Source: Sanguibacter sp. HDW7 (GTDB lineage Bacteria; Actinomycetota; Actinomycetes; Actinomycetales; Cellulomonadaceae). Taken from it: a stretch of DNA of 64,000 nucleotides. The notes under the pieces were generated by a model. The model searched no databases. It was given only the letters and a program-made list of their open reading frames with translations, and was not told the origin of the DNA. The position numbers were made by a program, and so were the translations under genes. Below, piece by piece: positions 18,481 through 26,814 of the stretch; position 1 is the stretch's first letter; each line of letters starts with the position of its first letter. The stretch spans positions 2,108,001 to 2,172,000 of the forward strand of contig NZ_CP049862.1 in assembly GCF_011300875.1 (NCBI RefSeq), written 5' to 3'.

Positions 18481-21400
18481 TCAGTGCAGGTCCTCGCGGC
18501 GGACCTGCGCCAGCTCGGCGAGGACGTCGAGGCGCGGGCGCGCCTCCTCCCCCGCCGATGCGTCGGTCGCAGGGGCCTTCGCCTCGGTGGCCTTCGCCTC
18601 GCGGTCCGCGGCGCGGCCGCTCGCCGTGACCCGGCGGGAGCCACGACCGCGGGCGGTGCGGGGCTTCGTCGCGGGCTCAGGGAGGTCGAGGACGATCTCC
18701 TCGACGACAGGGGCCTCGACCGGCTCGACGGCTGCGGGGGCCGTCTCCTCGGCCGCAGGGGCCTCGTCCGCGGCGACCTCGGCGACGGGCACCTCGGCCA
18801 CGGGGGCCTCGGCTGCCGGCGCGTCGGCCGTCGGCTCGTCGGTGTGCGCGTGCGCGGCCGCTGCCGCGATCGCGGCGAGCGTCGCGCTCACCTCGGCACG
18901 CGCGGCAGGCAGGACGGGGACGGCGGGCGCCGCGGGCGCCTGCTCCTCCTTCGTCGCGCCGCCACGCTTGCGACGCGACCGCTTCGACTCGCCCTGCTGC
19001 TCGGAGGCCTGCTGGCCGCTGTTGCCGCTGTTGCCGCCGTTGCCGCCGTTGCCCTTCTCGACGGGCTCGGCGTGGACGATGAAGCCACGGCCGTGGCAGT
19101 GCTCGCACGTCGTCGAGAAGGCCTCGACGAGGCCCTGCCCGACGCGCTTGCGCGTCATCTGGACGAGGCCGAGCGACGTGACCTCGGCGACCTGGTGCTT
19201 GGTGCGGTCGCGGCCGAGGCACTCGACGAGGCGACGCAGCACGAGGTCACGGTTGGACTCGAGCACCATGTCGATGAAGTCGATGACGATGATGCCGCCG
19301 ATGTCACGGAGCCTCAGCTGGCGGACGATCTCCTCCGCGGCCTCGAGGTTGTTGCGCGTCACGGTCTCCTCGAGCGTGCCGCCCGAGCCCGTGAACTTGC
19401 CCGTGTTGACGTCGACGACCGTCATGGCCTCGGTGCGGTCGATGACGAGCGAGCCGCCCGACGGCAGCCAGACCTTGCGGTCCATGCCCTTGGCGAGCTG
19501 CTCGTCGATGCGGTGGCCCGCGAAGACGTCGCGCTCCTCGGTCCAGCGCGTGACGCGCTCGGCGAGGTCCGGAGCGAGCTCACCGACGTACGTCGAGATC
19601 GCGTCCCACGCGTCCGTGCCCTGGACGACGAGCGAGGAGAAGTCGTCGTTGAAGATGTCGCGGACGACGCGGATCGCCATGTCGGGCTCACCCTGGAGCA
19701 GGACGGGCGCGTTGCCGCTCTTCGACTTCTTCTCGATCTTCTCCCACTGGTCCTGCAGGCGGGCGATGTCCGCGCGCAGCTCCTCCTCGCTCGCGCCCTC
19801 CGCCGCGGTGCGGACGATGACGCCCGCGGTGTCGGGGACGAGCTCACGCAGGAGCTTCTTGAGACGCGCACGCTCGGTGTCGGGGAGCTTGCGGGAGATG
19901 CCCGTCATGCCGCCGCCGGGGACGTAGACGAGGTAGCGGCCGGCGAGGGTGATCTGCGACGTGAGGCGCGCACCCTTGTGGCCGATGGGGTCCTTCGTCA
20001 CCTGGACGAGCACGGGGTCGCCGGACTTGAGCGCCTGCTCGATGCGGCGCGGCTGGCCCTCGAGGCCCGCGGCGTCCCAGTTGACCTCGCCCGCGTACAG
20101 CACGGCGTTGCGGCCCTTGCCGACGTCGATGAACGCGGCCTCCATGCTCGGCAGCACGTTCTGGACGCGGCCGAGGTAGACGTTGCCGACCATCGAGGCC
20201 TGCTCGGCCTGGGAGACGTAGTGCTCGACGAGGACGCCGTCCTCGAGGACCGCGATCTGCGTGCGACCGTCCTTCTCGCGGACGATCATCGAGCGCTCGA
20301 CGGCCTCGCGGCGCGCGAGGAACTCGGCCTCGGTGATGATCTGGCGGCGACGGCCCGCGTCGCGGCCCTCGCGACGACGCTGGCGCTTCGCCTCGAGGCG
20401 GGTCGAGCCCTTGAGCGCCGTGACCTCGTCGGACGAGGTCGACGAGCCGGACGAGCGGCGCTGGCGCGGCTCGCCGTCGGAGTCGCCCGAGCGGCGACGG
20501 CGACGACGGCGACGGCTCGAGGAGCCCTCGGCCTGCTCGTCGGAGTCCTCGGAGGCCGCCTCGTCGGACGCGTCGGCCGGCTCGGCCGCGCCGTCGTCGA
20601 AGGGCTCCTCGGTGTCACCGTCCTGCTCGGCGTCGCCGTTCTGGCTCGCCTCGCCGTTCTGGCCGGAGCCCGAACGGCGGCGGCCACGGCCGCCACGGCG
20701 GCGTCGGCGGCGCGGAGCGCCACCCTCGTCGTCAGAGCTGTCGTCGGACTCCTCCGACGCGTCCTCGTCCGTGGTGTCGTCGGCGTCGGTCGTCTCGGCG
20801 TCGACGTCCTCGACGACCTCGGTCTCCTCGACCTCGTCCTCGGCCGGGGGCTCGACGACGGGCGCGGGGGCGCCGGAGGTCGACTGCGCGCGGCGGCGGC
20901 GCGGGGCCTTCGACGCGTCGGGCGCCTGGAAGAGCAGCGCGGTCATCGGCAGGCGGGTCGCGGGAGCCTCCTCGACCTCGGCGGCCTCGACCGGCGCAAC
21001 GGCAGTCTTGGCGGCACGCGAGCGCGAGGAGCGCGAACGCGCGGGAGCCTTGGCCGAGGTCTCGGCCTTCTCCTCCTGCGCGGGGGCCTCGGCCGGCGCG
21101 GCCTCGGTCGGAGCGGAAGCCTCGGCGGCCTGCGCCTTCGCGGCGTCGGGTGCACCGGCGGGGCGGCCGGCGGCGCGACGCGAGCGGCGAGCAGGCGTCG
21201 TCGTGGGCACCTCGGCGGCGACCTCGACGACCTCGGGCTCGGCGGCGGGGGCCTCGGCCGGCACGACCTCGGCCGGCGCGGTGCGCGCGGCCTTCGTCGA
21301 GCGGGAGCCCTTGGCGGCGGCGCGGGTCTTCGCAGGCTTCTCGGCGGGGGCCTCGGCCTCAGCAGGAACCTCAGCAGCCGGGACGGCGGGCTCGGTGCCC

Positions 21401-21924
21401 TCGGCGGCAGCAGCGGCACGCGTCGAGCGACGACGCGCGGGCTTCTTCTCGGCCGGAGCCTCGGCGGCAGCCTCGGTGGCCTTCGCGGCAGACTTCTTCG
21501 CGGCGGGCTTCTCCGCGACGACCTTCTCCTCGGCGGGGGCGCTCTCGGCGACCGCGGCGTCGAGCGTCTGCGCGACGCCCTCGGCGGGGCCCGAGGCACG
21601 GCCCGCGCGGCGGCGCGCCGGCTTGGCCGGCTTCTCGGCGGCCGCGGGGGCAGCGTCCGCTGCGGGGGCGTCGGCGACAGGAGCGTCGGCCGTGGTCTTC
21701 TTCGCGGCGGACCGCGTGCGCGTCGAGGTGGCGCGGCGGGGCGCGGGCGCGTCGGCGGCCGAGTCGTCAGCAGCGGGGGCGACCGTGGCCGGAGCGGTCA
21801 CGTCGGCCTGCGGGGCAGCGGTCTCGGCGGCTCCGGGGGCGGCGACCGTACGGGTCGCGCGGCGACGGGTCCGCGGCGCGGGAGCCGATGAGGATCCGGT
21901 GGTCGCGTCGTTGTCGAGAGTCAT
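18481..21924 (-). CDS. rne: RNase E/G with long low-complexity N-terminal extension
   Basis: A 1147-aa endoribonuclease for mRNA decay and rRNA processing. ATG 21924 has GGAG six bases upstream. Residues 1 to ~520 are Ala/Glu/Pro/Arg-rich and without predicted fold, including Arg-rich patches ([14 protein letters not shown]) that may bind RNA. The catalytic part follows: S1 domain (GNVYLGRVQNVLPSMEAAFI), the DNase-I-like segment with VVDVNTGKFTG and IGGIIVIDFIDM (metal-binding Asp residues), and the zinc-link Cys940 and Cys943 in CEHCHGRG. A further ~200-residue Ala/Glu-rich tail ends the protein. This layout with disordered arms on both sides is known for actinobacterial RNase E. It is divergent from cydA, with a long 5' leader. 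Confidence 0.96.
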   Translation of the reverse strand: MTLDNDATTGSSSAPAPRTRRRATRTVAAPGAAETAAPQADVTAPATVAPAADDSAADAPAPRRATSTRTRSAAKKTTADAPVADAPAADAAPAAAEKPAKPARRRAGRASGPAEGVAQTLDAAVAESAPAEEKVVAEKPAAKKSAAKATEAAAEAPAEKKPARRRSTRAAAAAEGTEPAVPAAEVPAEAEAPAEKPAKTRAAAKGSRSTKAARTAPAEVVPAEAPAAEPEVVEVAAEVPTTTPARRSRRAAGRPAGAPDAAKAQAAEASAPTEAAPAEAPAQEEKAETSAKAPARSRSSRSRAAKTAVAPVEAAEVEEAPATRLPMTALLFQAPDASKAPRRRRAQSTSGAPAPVVEPPAEDEVEETEVVEDVDAETTDADDTTDEDASEESDDSSDDEGGAPRRRRRRGGRGRRRSGSGQNGEASQNGDAEQDGDTEEPFDDGAAEPADASDEAASEDSDEQAEGSSSRRRRRRRRSGDSDGEPRQRRSSGSSTSSDEVTALKGSTRLEAKRQRRREGRDAGRRRQIITEAEFLARREAVERSMIVREKDGRTQIAVLEDGVLVEHYVSQAEQASMVGNVYLGRVQNVLPSMEAAFIDVGKGRNAVLYAGEVNWDAAGLEGQPRRIEQALKSGDPVLVQVTKDPIGHKGARLTSQITLAGRYLVYVPGGGMTGISRKLPDTERARLKKLLRELVPDTAGVIVRTAAEGASEEELRADIARLQDQWEKIEKKSKSGNAPVLLQGEPDMAIRVVRDIFNDDFSSLVVQGTDAWDAISTYVGELAPDLAERVTRWTEERDVFAGHRIDEQLAKGMDRKVWLPSGGSLVIDRTEAMTVVDVNTGKFTGSGGTLEETVTRNNLEAAEEIVRQLRLRDIGGIIVIDFIDMVLESNRDLVLRRLVECLGRDRTKHQVAEVTSLGLVQMTRKRVGQGLVEAFSTTCEHCHGRGFIVHAEPVEKGNGGNGGNSGNSGQQASEQQGESKRSRRKRGGATKEEQAPAAPAVPVLPAARAEVSATLAAIAAAAAHAHTDEPTADAPAAEAPVAEVPVAEVAADEAPAAEETAPAAVEPVEAPVVEEIVLDLPEPATKPRTARGRGSRRVTASGRAADREAKATEAKAPATDASAGEEARPRLDVLAELAQVRREDLH

Positions 21925-22364
21925 GGGGTACTCCACACCCCGGGCCCCGTCCGCACCCACGGCCCCGAGGCAGTCAGGTCGTCGCTCGGCAGGAGAACCT
22001 GACCGGCGACGGAAGTCGTCGATGACGGCGCAGCGCTCGCCCCGCGGCGCGCCGTCCGTGAGGACGGCTGCGGACCGCGCTCCCGGTCCCGGTGGGCTAC
22101 GCGCCGCCGGCACGTGCCGGGGCGTCGGTTCCGCAGGACCGGAGCGGCTGTTGCGCGCTCGTCGCGGCGCCCCGGTGCGCGGGACGACGCTCCCCCAAGT
22201 ATCACACAGAGATAACGATGGCGACGGTCGACCCGCCCGGCAGGGTCCGATCCGGGACCAAGGTCCCGGGACCTTCATCCCCCCACCTCTAGGTTCGATG
22301 TGACACGACGCAGCGTCACCTCACGCGCGTCGACAGCCCCCGCACCTCGAACGTGGAGATCCCG
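21925..22364. other. 440-bp intergenic region between rne and cydA
   Basis: No gene seen. It holds divergent promoters. For rne: TGTGTGATACT, an extended -10 at 22198-22203 (minus), implying a leader of about 265 bases. For cydA: TAGGTT at 22290-22295. Two perfect palindromes lie here: CCGGCACGTGCCGG (22107-22120) and CCGGGACCAAGGTCCCGG (22252-22269). Confidence 0.6.
22252..22269. promoter_or_regulatory. 18-bp perfect palindrome upstream of cydA
   Basis: CCGGGACCAAGGTCCCGG is a perfect inverted repeat. It ends 20 bases before a candidate cydA -10 box (TAGGTT, 22290-22295), so it would cover the -35 region: a good repressor site candidate. The two-base centre makes an RNA hairpin with only a CCAAGG-type loop less likely than a DNA operator. 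The bound regulator is unknown. Confidence 0.5.
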
Positions 22365-23906
22365 GTGGAAGTACTCGACCTCGCACGATGGCAGTTCGGT
22401 GTCACCACCGTCTACCACTTCATCTTCGTCCCCCTGACGATCGGTCTCGCACCGATCGTCGCCGGCCTCCAGACGGCCTGGGTGCGCACGGGCGACGAGA
22501 AGTGGCTGCGCCTCACGAAGTTCTTCGGCAAGCTCCTGCTCATCAACTTCGCCATCGGCGTCGTCACGGGCATCGTCCAGGAGTTCCAGTTCGGCATGAA
22601 CTGGTCGGAGTACTCGCGCTTCGTCGGCGACGTCTTCGGCGCTCCGCTCGCGATGGAGGCGCTCGCCGCGTTCTTCGTCGAGTCGACCTTCCTCGGCCTG
22701 TGGATCTTCGGCTGGGGACGCCTCCCCAAGAAGATCCACCTCGCCTGCATCTGGGCCGTCGCGATCGCGACGAACCTCTCGGCCTACTTCATCCTCGCGG
22801 CCAACTCGTGGATGCAGCATCCGGTCGGCACGATCTTCAACCCGGCGACCGGCCGTGCGGAGCTCGTCGACATCTGGGCAGTCCTCACGAACAACACGGT
22901 GCTCGCGGCGTTCCCGCACACCATCACCGCCGCGTTCGTCACGGGTGGCACGTTCGTCGCCGCGATCAGCGCCTGGTGGATGGTCCGCCTCGCCCGCTCG
23001 AAGAAGCCCGAGAACGTCGAGCTCGCACGCACGACGTACCGGTCGGGCCTCCGCGTCGGCGCGTGGGTCATGCTCGTCGCCGGCGTCGGCGTCGCCCTGT
23101 CCGGCCACACGCAGGCCCAGCTGATGTTCGAGCAGCAGCCCGCGAAGATGGCCGCCGCCGAGGGCCTGTGCCAGACGGAGGACGGCGCCGGGTTCTCGAT
23201 CCTCACGATCGGCAACCTCGAGGGCGACTGCGACTCGGTCCACCACGTCCTGCAGGTCCCCGGCCTCACGTCGTTCCTCGCGACCAACACGTTCGACGCG
23301 ACGATCAAGGGCACCGAGCAGCTCCAGGAGGAGATGGCGAAGGTCCACGGCGCGACGAAGGGCGAGCACGCGCAGCTCAACAACCTGCCGGTCCCGACGG
23401 ACGGCACGGCCGACGACCCGCTCGACTACATCCCCAACCTCGCGATCACGTACTGGTCGTTCCGCCTCATGATCGGCTTCGGCGTCTTCTCGGCCCTGCT
23501 CGCCGTGGGCGCGCTGTGGTTCACCCGCAAGGGCGCGATCACCGACAACGTGTGGTTCAAGCGGCTCGCGCTCGTCGCGCTGCCCGCCCCGTTCCTCGCC
23601 TCGGCGTTCGGCTGGATCTTCACCGAGATGGGCCGCCAGCCCTGGGTCGTCTACCCCAACCCCAACCCGTCGGGGGTCGACGGCGTGTGGATGATGACGT
23701 GGCGCGGCGTCTCGAACGTCACGAGCCCCGGCGTCGTCCTCACCTCGCTCATCACGTTCACGCTCGTCTACGGCGGCCTCGCCGTCGTGTGGGGCAAGCT
23801 CATGCACCGGTACACGATCGAGGGCGTGCCCCTCGTCGTGCACGACGAGTCCCCCGAGGCCCGTACGGACGACGACGCGGACGCACCGCTGTCGTTCGCC
23901 TACTGA
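22365..23906 (+). CDS. cydA: cytochrome bd ubiquinol/menaquinol oxidase subunit I
   Basis: A 513-aa integral membrane subunit with the three hemes of cytochrome bd; it oxidises quinol and reduces O2 to water. I chose GTG 22365 (VEVLDLARWQFGVTT) over GTG 22353 because GGAG lies six bases before it and it matches the usual family N-terminus. His18 in TVYHFIFVPLTIG is at the expected heme position. The quinol-binding Q-loop motif GHTQAQLMFEQQPAKMAA is present and short. GWIFTEMGRQPW near the C-terminus is also diagnostic. First gene of cydABDC plus a sensor kinase. Confidence 0.97.
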   Translation: MEVLDLARWQFGVTTVYHFIFVPLTIGLAPIVAGLQTAWVRTGDEKWLRLTKFFGKLLLINFAIGVVTGIVQEFQFGMNWSEYSRFVGDVFGAPLAMEALAAFFVESTFLGLWIFGWGRLPKKIHLACIWAVAIATNLSAYFILAANSWMQHPVGTIFNPATGRAELVDIWAVLTNNTVLAAFPHTITAAFVTGGTFVAAISAWWMVRLARSKKPENVELARTTYRSGLRVGAWVMLVAGVGVALSGHTQAQLMFEQQPAKMAAAEGLCQTEDGAGFSILTIGNLEGDCDSVHHVLQVPGLTSFLATNTFDATIKGTEQLQEEMAKVHGATKGEHAQLNNLPVPTDGTADDPLDYIPNLAITYWSFRLMIGFGVFSALLAVGALWFTRKGAITDNVWFKRLALVALPAPFLASAFGWIFTEMGRQPWVVYPNPNPSGVDGVWMMTWRGVSNVTSPGVVLTSLITFTLVYGGLAVVWGKLMHRYTIEGVPLVVHDESPEARTDDDADAPLSFAY

Positions 23907-23933
23907 GCCGCCACCAGGACAAGGAGAAAACAC

Positions 23934-24968
23934 ATGCTTCCCGAGCTCTGGTTCGTGCTCATCGCGGTCCTCTGGGCCGGCTACCTCGTCCTCGAGGGCT
24001 TCGACTTCGGCGTCGGCATGCTCCTGCCGATCCTCGGCAGGAACGACAAGGAGCGCCGCGTCGTCATCAACACGATCGGCCCCGTGTGGGACGGCAACGA
24101 GGTGTGGCTGCTCACCGCGGGCGGCGCGACCTTCGCGGCGTTCCCCGAGTGGTACGCGACGCTCTTCAGCGGCTTCTACCTGCCGCTGCTGCTCATCCTC
24201 GTCGCGCTCATCATCCGCGGCGTCGCGTTCGAGTACCGCGGCAAGATCGCCGACGCCCGCTGGGCGTCGTGGGCCGATCGCGGCATCATCATCGGCTCGT
24301 GGGTGCCCGCGATCCTCTGGGGCGTCGCGTTCGCGAACCTCGTCGCAGGCGTCAAGCTCGACGCCGACCACGAGTTCGTCGGCGGGTTCTTCTCGCTCCT
24401 CACGCCGTTCACCCTCCTCGGCGGGCTCGTGACGCTCTCGCTCTTCCTCATGCACGGCGCCGTGTTCCTCGCGCTCAAGACCGATGGCGAGATGCGGGTC
24501 CGCGCCGGGCGCCTCGCGCGCACGCTCTCGCTCGTGGCGACCGTGATCGCGGGCGGCTGGGCCGTGTGGGCGCAGCTCGCGTACTCGGTGACGTGGACGT
24601 GGGCCGCGGTCGCGGTCGCCGCCGCGTGCCTCGTCGGCGTCGTCGTCGCGACCCGCAAGGACCGCGAGGGCTGGGCCTTCCTGCTCTCGTCCGTCGCCCT
24701 CGTCGCGGCCGTCGTGCTGATCTTCGGCTCGATGTTCCCCGACGTCATGCCGGCGATCGACCCCGCGAACTCGCTGACGATCCACAACGCGAGCTCGACC
24801 GACTACACGCTCACGGTCATGACGTGGGTCGCCGCGTTCCTCGTCCCCGTCGTCCTGCTCTACCAGGGCTGGACGTACTGGGTCTTCAAGAAGCGCCTCA
24901 CGGTCGAGCACATCCCGGACCCCATCGGGCTCTCGCTCACGAAGACCAACGACATCACGGTCGGCTGA
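23934..24968 (+). CDS. cydB: cytochrome bd oxidase subunit II
   Basis: A 344-aa membrane subunit with eight or so hydrophobic helices, partner of CydA in the bd oxidase. The N-terminus WFVLIAVLWAGYLVLEGFDF, followed by GVGMLLP, is diagnostic, as is GPVWDGNEVWLLTAGGATFA. AAGGAGAAAAC before the ATG is a good ribosome binding site. It lies 27 bases after cydA. Confidence 0.97.
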   Translation: MLPELWFVLIAVLWAGYLVLEGFDFGVGMLLPILGRNDKERRVVINTIGPVWDGNEVWLLTAGGATFAAFPEWYATLFSGFYLPLLLILVALIIRGVAFEYRGKIADARWASWADRGIIIGSWVPAILWGVAFANLVAGVKLDADHEFVGGFFSLLTPFTLLGGLVTLSLFLMHGAVFLALKTDGEMRVRAGRLARTLSLVATVIAGGWAVWAQLAYSVTWTWAAVAVAAACLVGVVVATRKDREGWAFLLSSVALVAAVVLIFGSMFPDVMPAIDPANSLTIHNASSTDYTLTVMTWVAAFLVPVVLLYQGWTYWVFKKRLTVEHIPDPIGLSLTKTNDITVG

Positions 24969-24978
24969 CGCCAGCCCT

Positions 24979-26814
24979 GTGAAGCCTCTCGACCCGCGGC
25001 TCCTCGCGCACGCGCGCGACGCCCGCGGCCACGTCCTCGTGACGGCGGCCGCGGGCGTCGCGACGGCGGGGCTCGTCGTCGCCCAGGCGCTGCTCCTCGC
25101 GGCGATCCTCGCCCCTGCCATCACGTCGGCGCGTCCGCTCGCCGAGGCACGCGGGCTGATCATGTGGCTCGCGGGCGTCATCGTCGTGCGCATGCTCGTC
25201 GTCGGCCTGCAGGAGCGCTATGCGCACCGGGCCGCGACGCGCGTCGTCGCGGACCTGCGCGGGCAGGTCGTCGACGCGGCGCTCGCGCGCGGGCCGCGCT
25301 GGCTCGCTGGGGGCGACGGACCGGCCGTGACGACGCTCGCGACGCGCGGGCTCGACGATCTCGAGCCGTACTTCGTGCGGTACCTGCCACAGCTTCTCCT
25401 CGCGGCGACGCTCACGCCCGCGACGCTCGCCGTCGTGTGGTGGCACGAGTGGGTGTCGGGGGCGATCATCCTCGCGACGATCCCCCTCGTGCCGATCTTC
25501 ATGTGGCTCGTCGGCGTCATGACGCAGGGCGTCTCGGAGCGTCGCCTCGCGACGATGCAGCGCCTCGGCGCGCAGACCCTCGACCTCCTCGCGGGGCTGC
25601 CGACGCTGCGCGCCCTCGGGCGCGAGCGCGGCCCGGCGGCACGCGTCCGTGCGCTCGGTGACGCGCACCGCCGAGCGACGATGGGCACGCTGCGCGTCGC
25701 GTTCCTCTCGGGCATGGTGCTCGAGCTCCTCACGACGCTGTGCGTCGCGCTCGTCGCCGTGACGATCGGCATGCGCCTCGTCCACGGCAACCTCGACCTC
25801 CAGACGGGTCTCGCGGTGCTCGTCCTCGCGCCCGAGGTGTTCCTGCCGCTGCGGCAGGTCGGGCTCCACTTCCACGCGTCGACGGACGGCCTCGCCGCCG
25901 CGGCGGCCGCGTTCGACGTCATCGAGCACCCGGACGCGGCGCCGCGGCCGCGCGGCACCGTCGCGCTGCCGTCCGCCGCACTGTCTTCCGCCGCGCTGTC
26001 TTCCGGCGCGCTGTCCCCGCGGGTGTCGATCCGCGTCGACGGTCTTGACGTCGTCGCCCCTGGCCGTGGCCGCACGGCGCCGGCCGGGCTCTCGCTGAGC
26101 GCCCGGCCGGGCGAGGTGACGGCCCTCGTCGGGCCCAACGGCGCCGGCAAGTCGACCGCGGTCCTCGCGCTGCTCGGGCTCGTCGAGCCCAGCGCCGGCC
26201 GGGTGACGCTCACGGTCGACGACGGCACCCCGCGCACGGACGTCGACCTCACCGACGTCGACCTGTCCGACGTCGACCTCACGACCTGGCACGGCCTCGT
26301 CACCTGGGTCCCCCAGCGCGCGACGCTCACGCCCGGGTCCGTCCTCGCCGCGGTGCGCGGCGTCCGCACGACCGACGGCGCCCCCACGCCCGCCGAGCTC
26401 GACGCCGCGCGCGCCACGGGCCTCGACGCCGTCGTCGCGACGCTGCCCGGCGGCTGGGACTCCCCCGTCGGCCAGGGCGGCGCCGGGCTGAGCCTCGGCC
26501 AGCGCCAGCGTGTCCACCTCACGCGCGCGCTCGTCGCCGCGCGGCCCGTCGTCGTCCTCGACGAGCCCACCGCGCACCTCGACGCGCTGAGCGAGGAGCA
26601 GGTGCTCGCCGCCGTCGAGACGCTGCGCGCGCAGGGCCGGACCGTGCTCGTCGTCGCGCACCGTGCCTCGCTCGTCGCGGCGGCCGACACCGTCGTCGAG
26701 GTCGTCGCGCGCGACGACGCCTCGACCGACGACGGTGCATCCCCCGCCGGCGGTTCTGACGGTGCCCACGCCGACGACGCCTCCGTCCGCGCGTCCGGGA
26801 GGGCCGACGCATGA
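24979..26814 (+). CDS. cydD: ABC exporter subunit CydD
   Basis: A 611-aa half-transporter with an N-terminal six-helix membrane domain (to ~residue 315) and a C-terminal ATPase: Walker A GPNGAGKST, signature LSLGQRQRV, Walker B VVVLDEPTAH. CydDC exports cysteine and glutathione and is required to assemble cytochrome bd in E. coli. The GTG start ten bases after cydB has no good ribosome binding site, suggesting coupling to cydB. The linker before the ATPase contains Ser/Ala repeats (ALPSAALSSAALSSGALS), and an eight-residue stretch is duplicated around DVDLTDVDLSDVDL. Confidence 0.94.
   Translation: MKPLDPRLLAHARDARGHVLVTAAAGVATAGLVVAQALLLAAILAPAITSARPLAEARGLIMWLAGVIVVRMLVVGLQERYAHRAATRVVADLRGQVVDAALARGPRWLAGGDGPAVTTLATRGLDDLEPYFVRYLPQLLLAATLTPATLAVVWWHEWVSGAIILATIPLVPIFMWLVGVMTQGVSERRLATMQRLGAQTLDLLAGLPTLRALGRERGPAARVRALGDAHRRATMGTLRVAFLSGMVLELLTTLCVALVAVTIGMRLVHGNLDLQTGLAVLVLAPEVFLPLRQVGLHFHASTDGLAAAAAAFDVIEHPDAAPRPRGTVALPSAALSSAALSSGALSPRVSIRVDGLDVVAPGRGRTAPAGLSLSARPGEVTALVGPNGAGKSTAVLALLGLVEPSAGRVTLTVDDGTPRTDVDLTDVDLSDVDLTTWHGLVTWVPQRATLTPGSVLAAVRGVRTTDGAPTPAELDAARATGLDAVVATLPGGWDSPVGQGGAGLSLGQRQRVHLTRALVAARPVVVLDEPTAHLDALSEEQVLAAVETLRAQGRTVLVVAHRASLVAAADTVVEVVARDDASTDDGASPAGGSDGAHADDASVRASGRADA

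Noticed and set aside
22300-22319. CRP-like site GTGAC...GTCAC upstream of cydA
   Set aside because: The half-sites are ten bases apart, not the six of a CRP/FNR site.
22275-25193. Long minus-strand open frame opposite cydAB (972 codons)
   Set aside because: It is the antisense shadow of cydA-cydB caused by high GC; sequence is Arg/Asp/Glu-rich nonsense and the plus-strand genes are certain.
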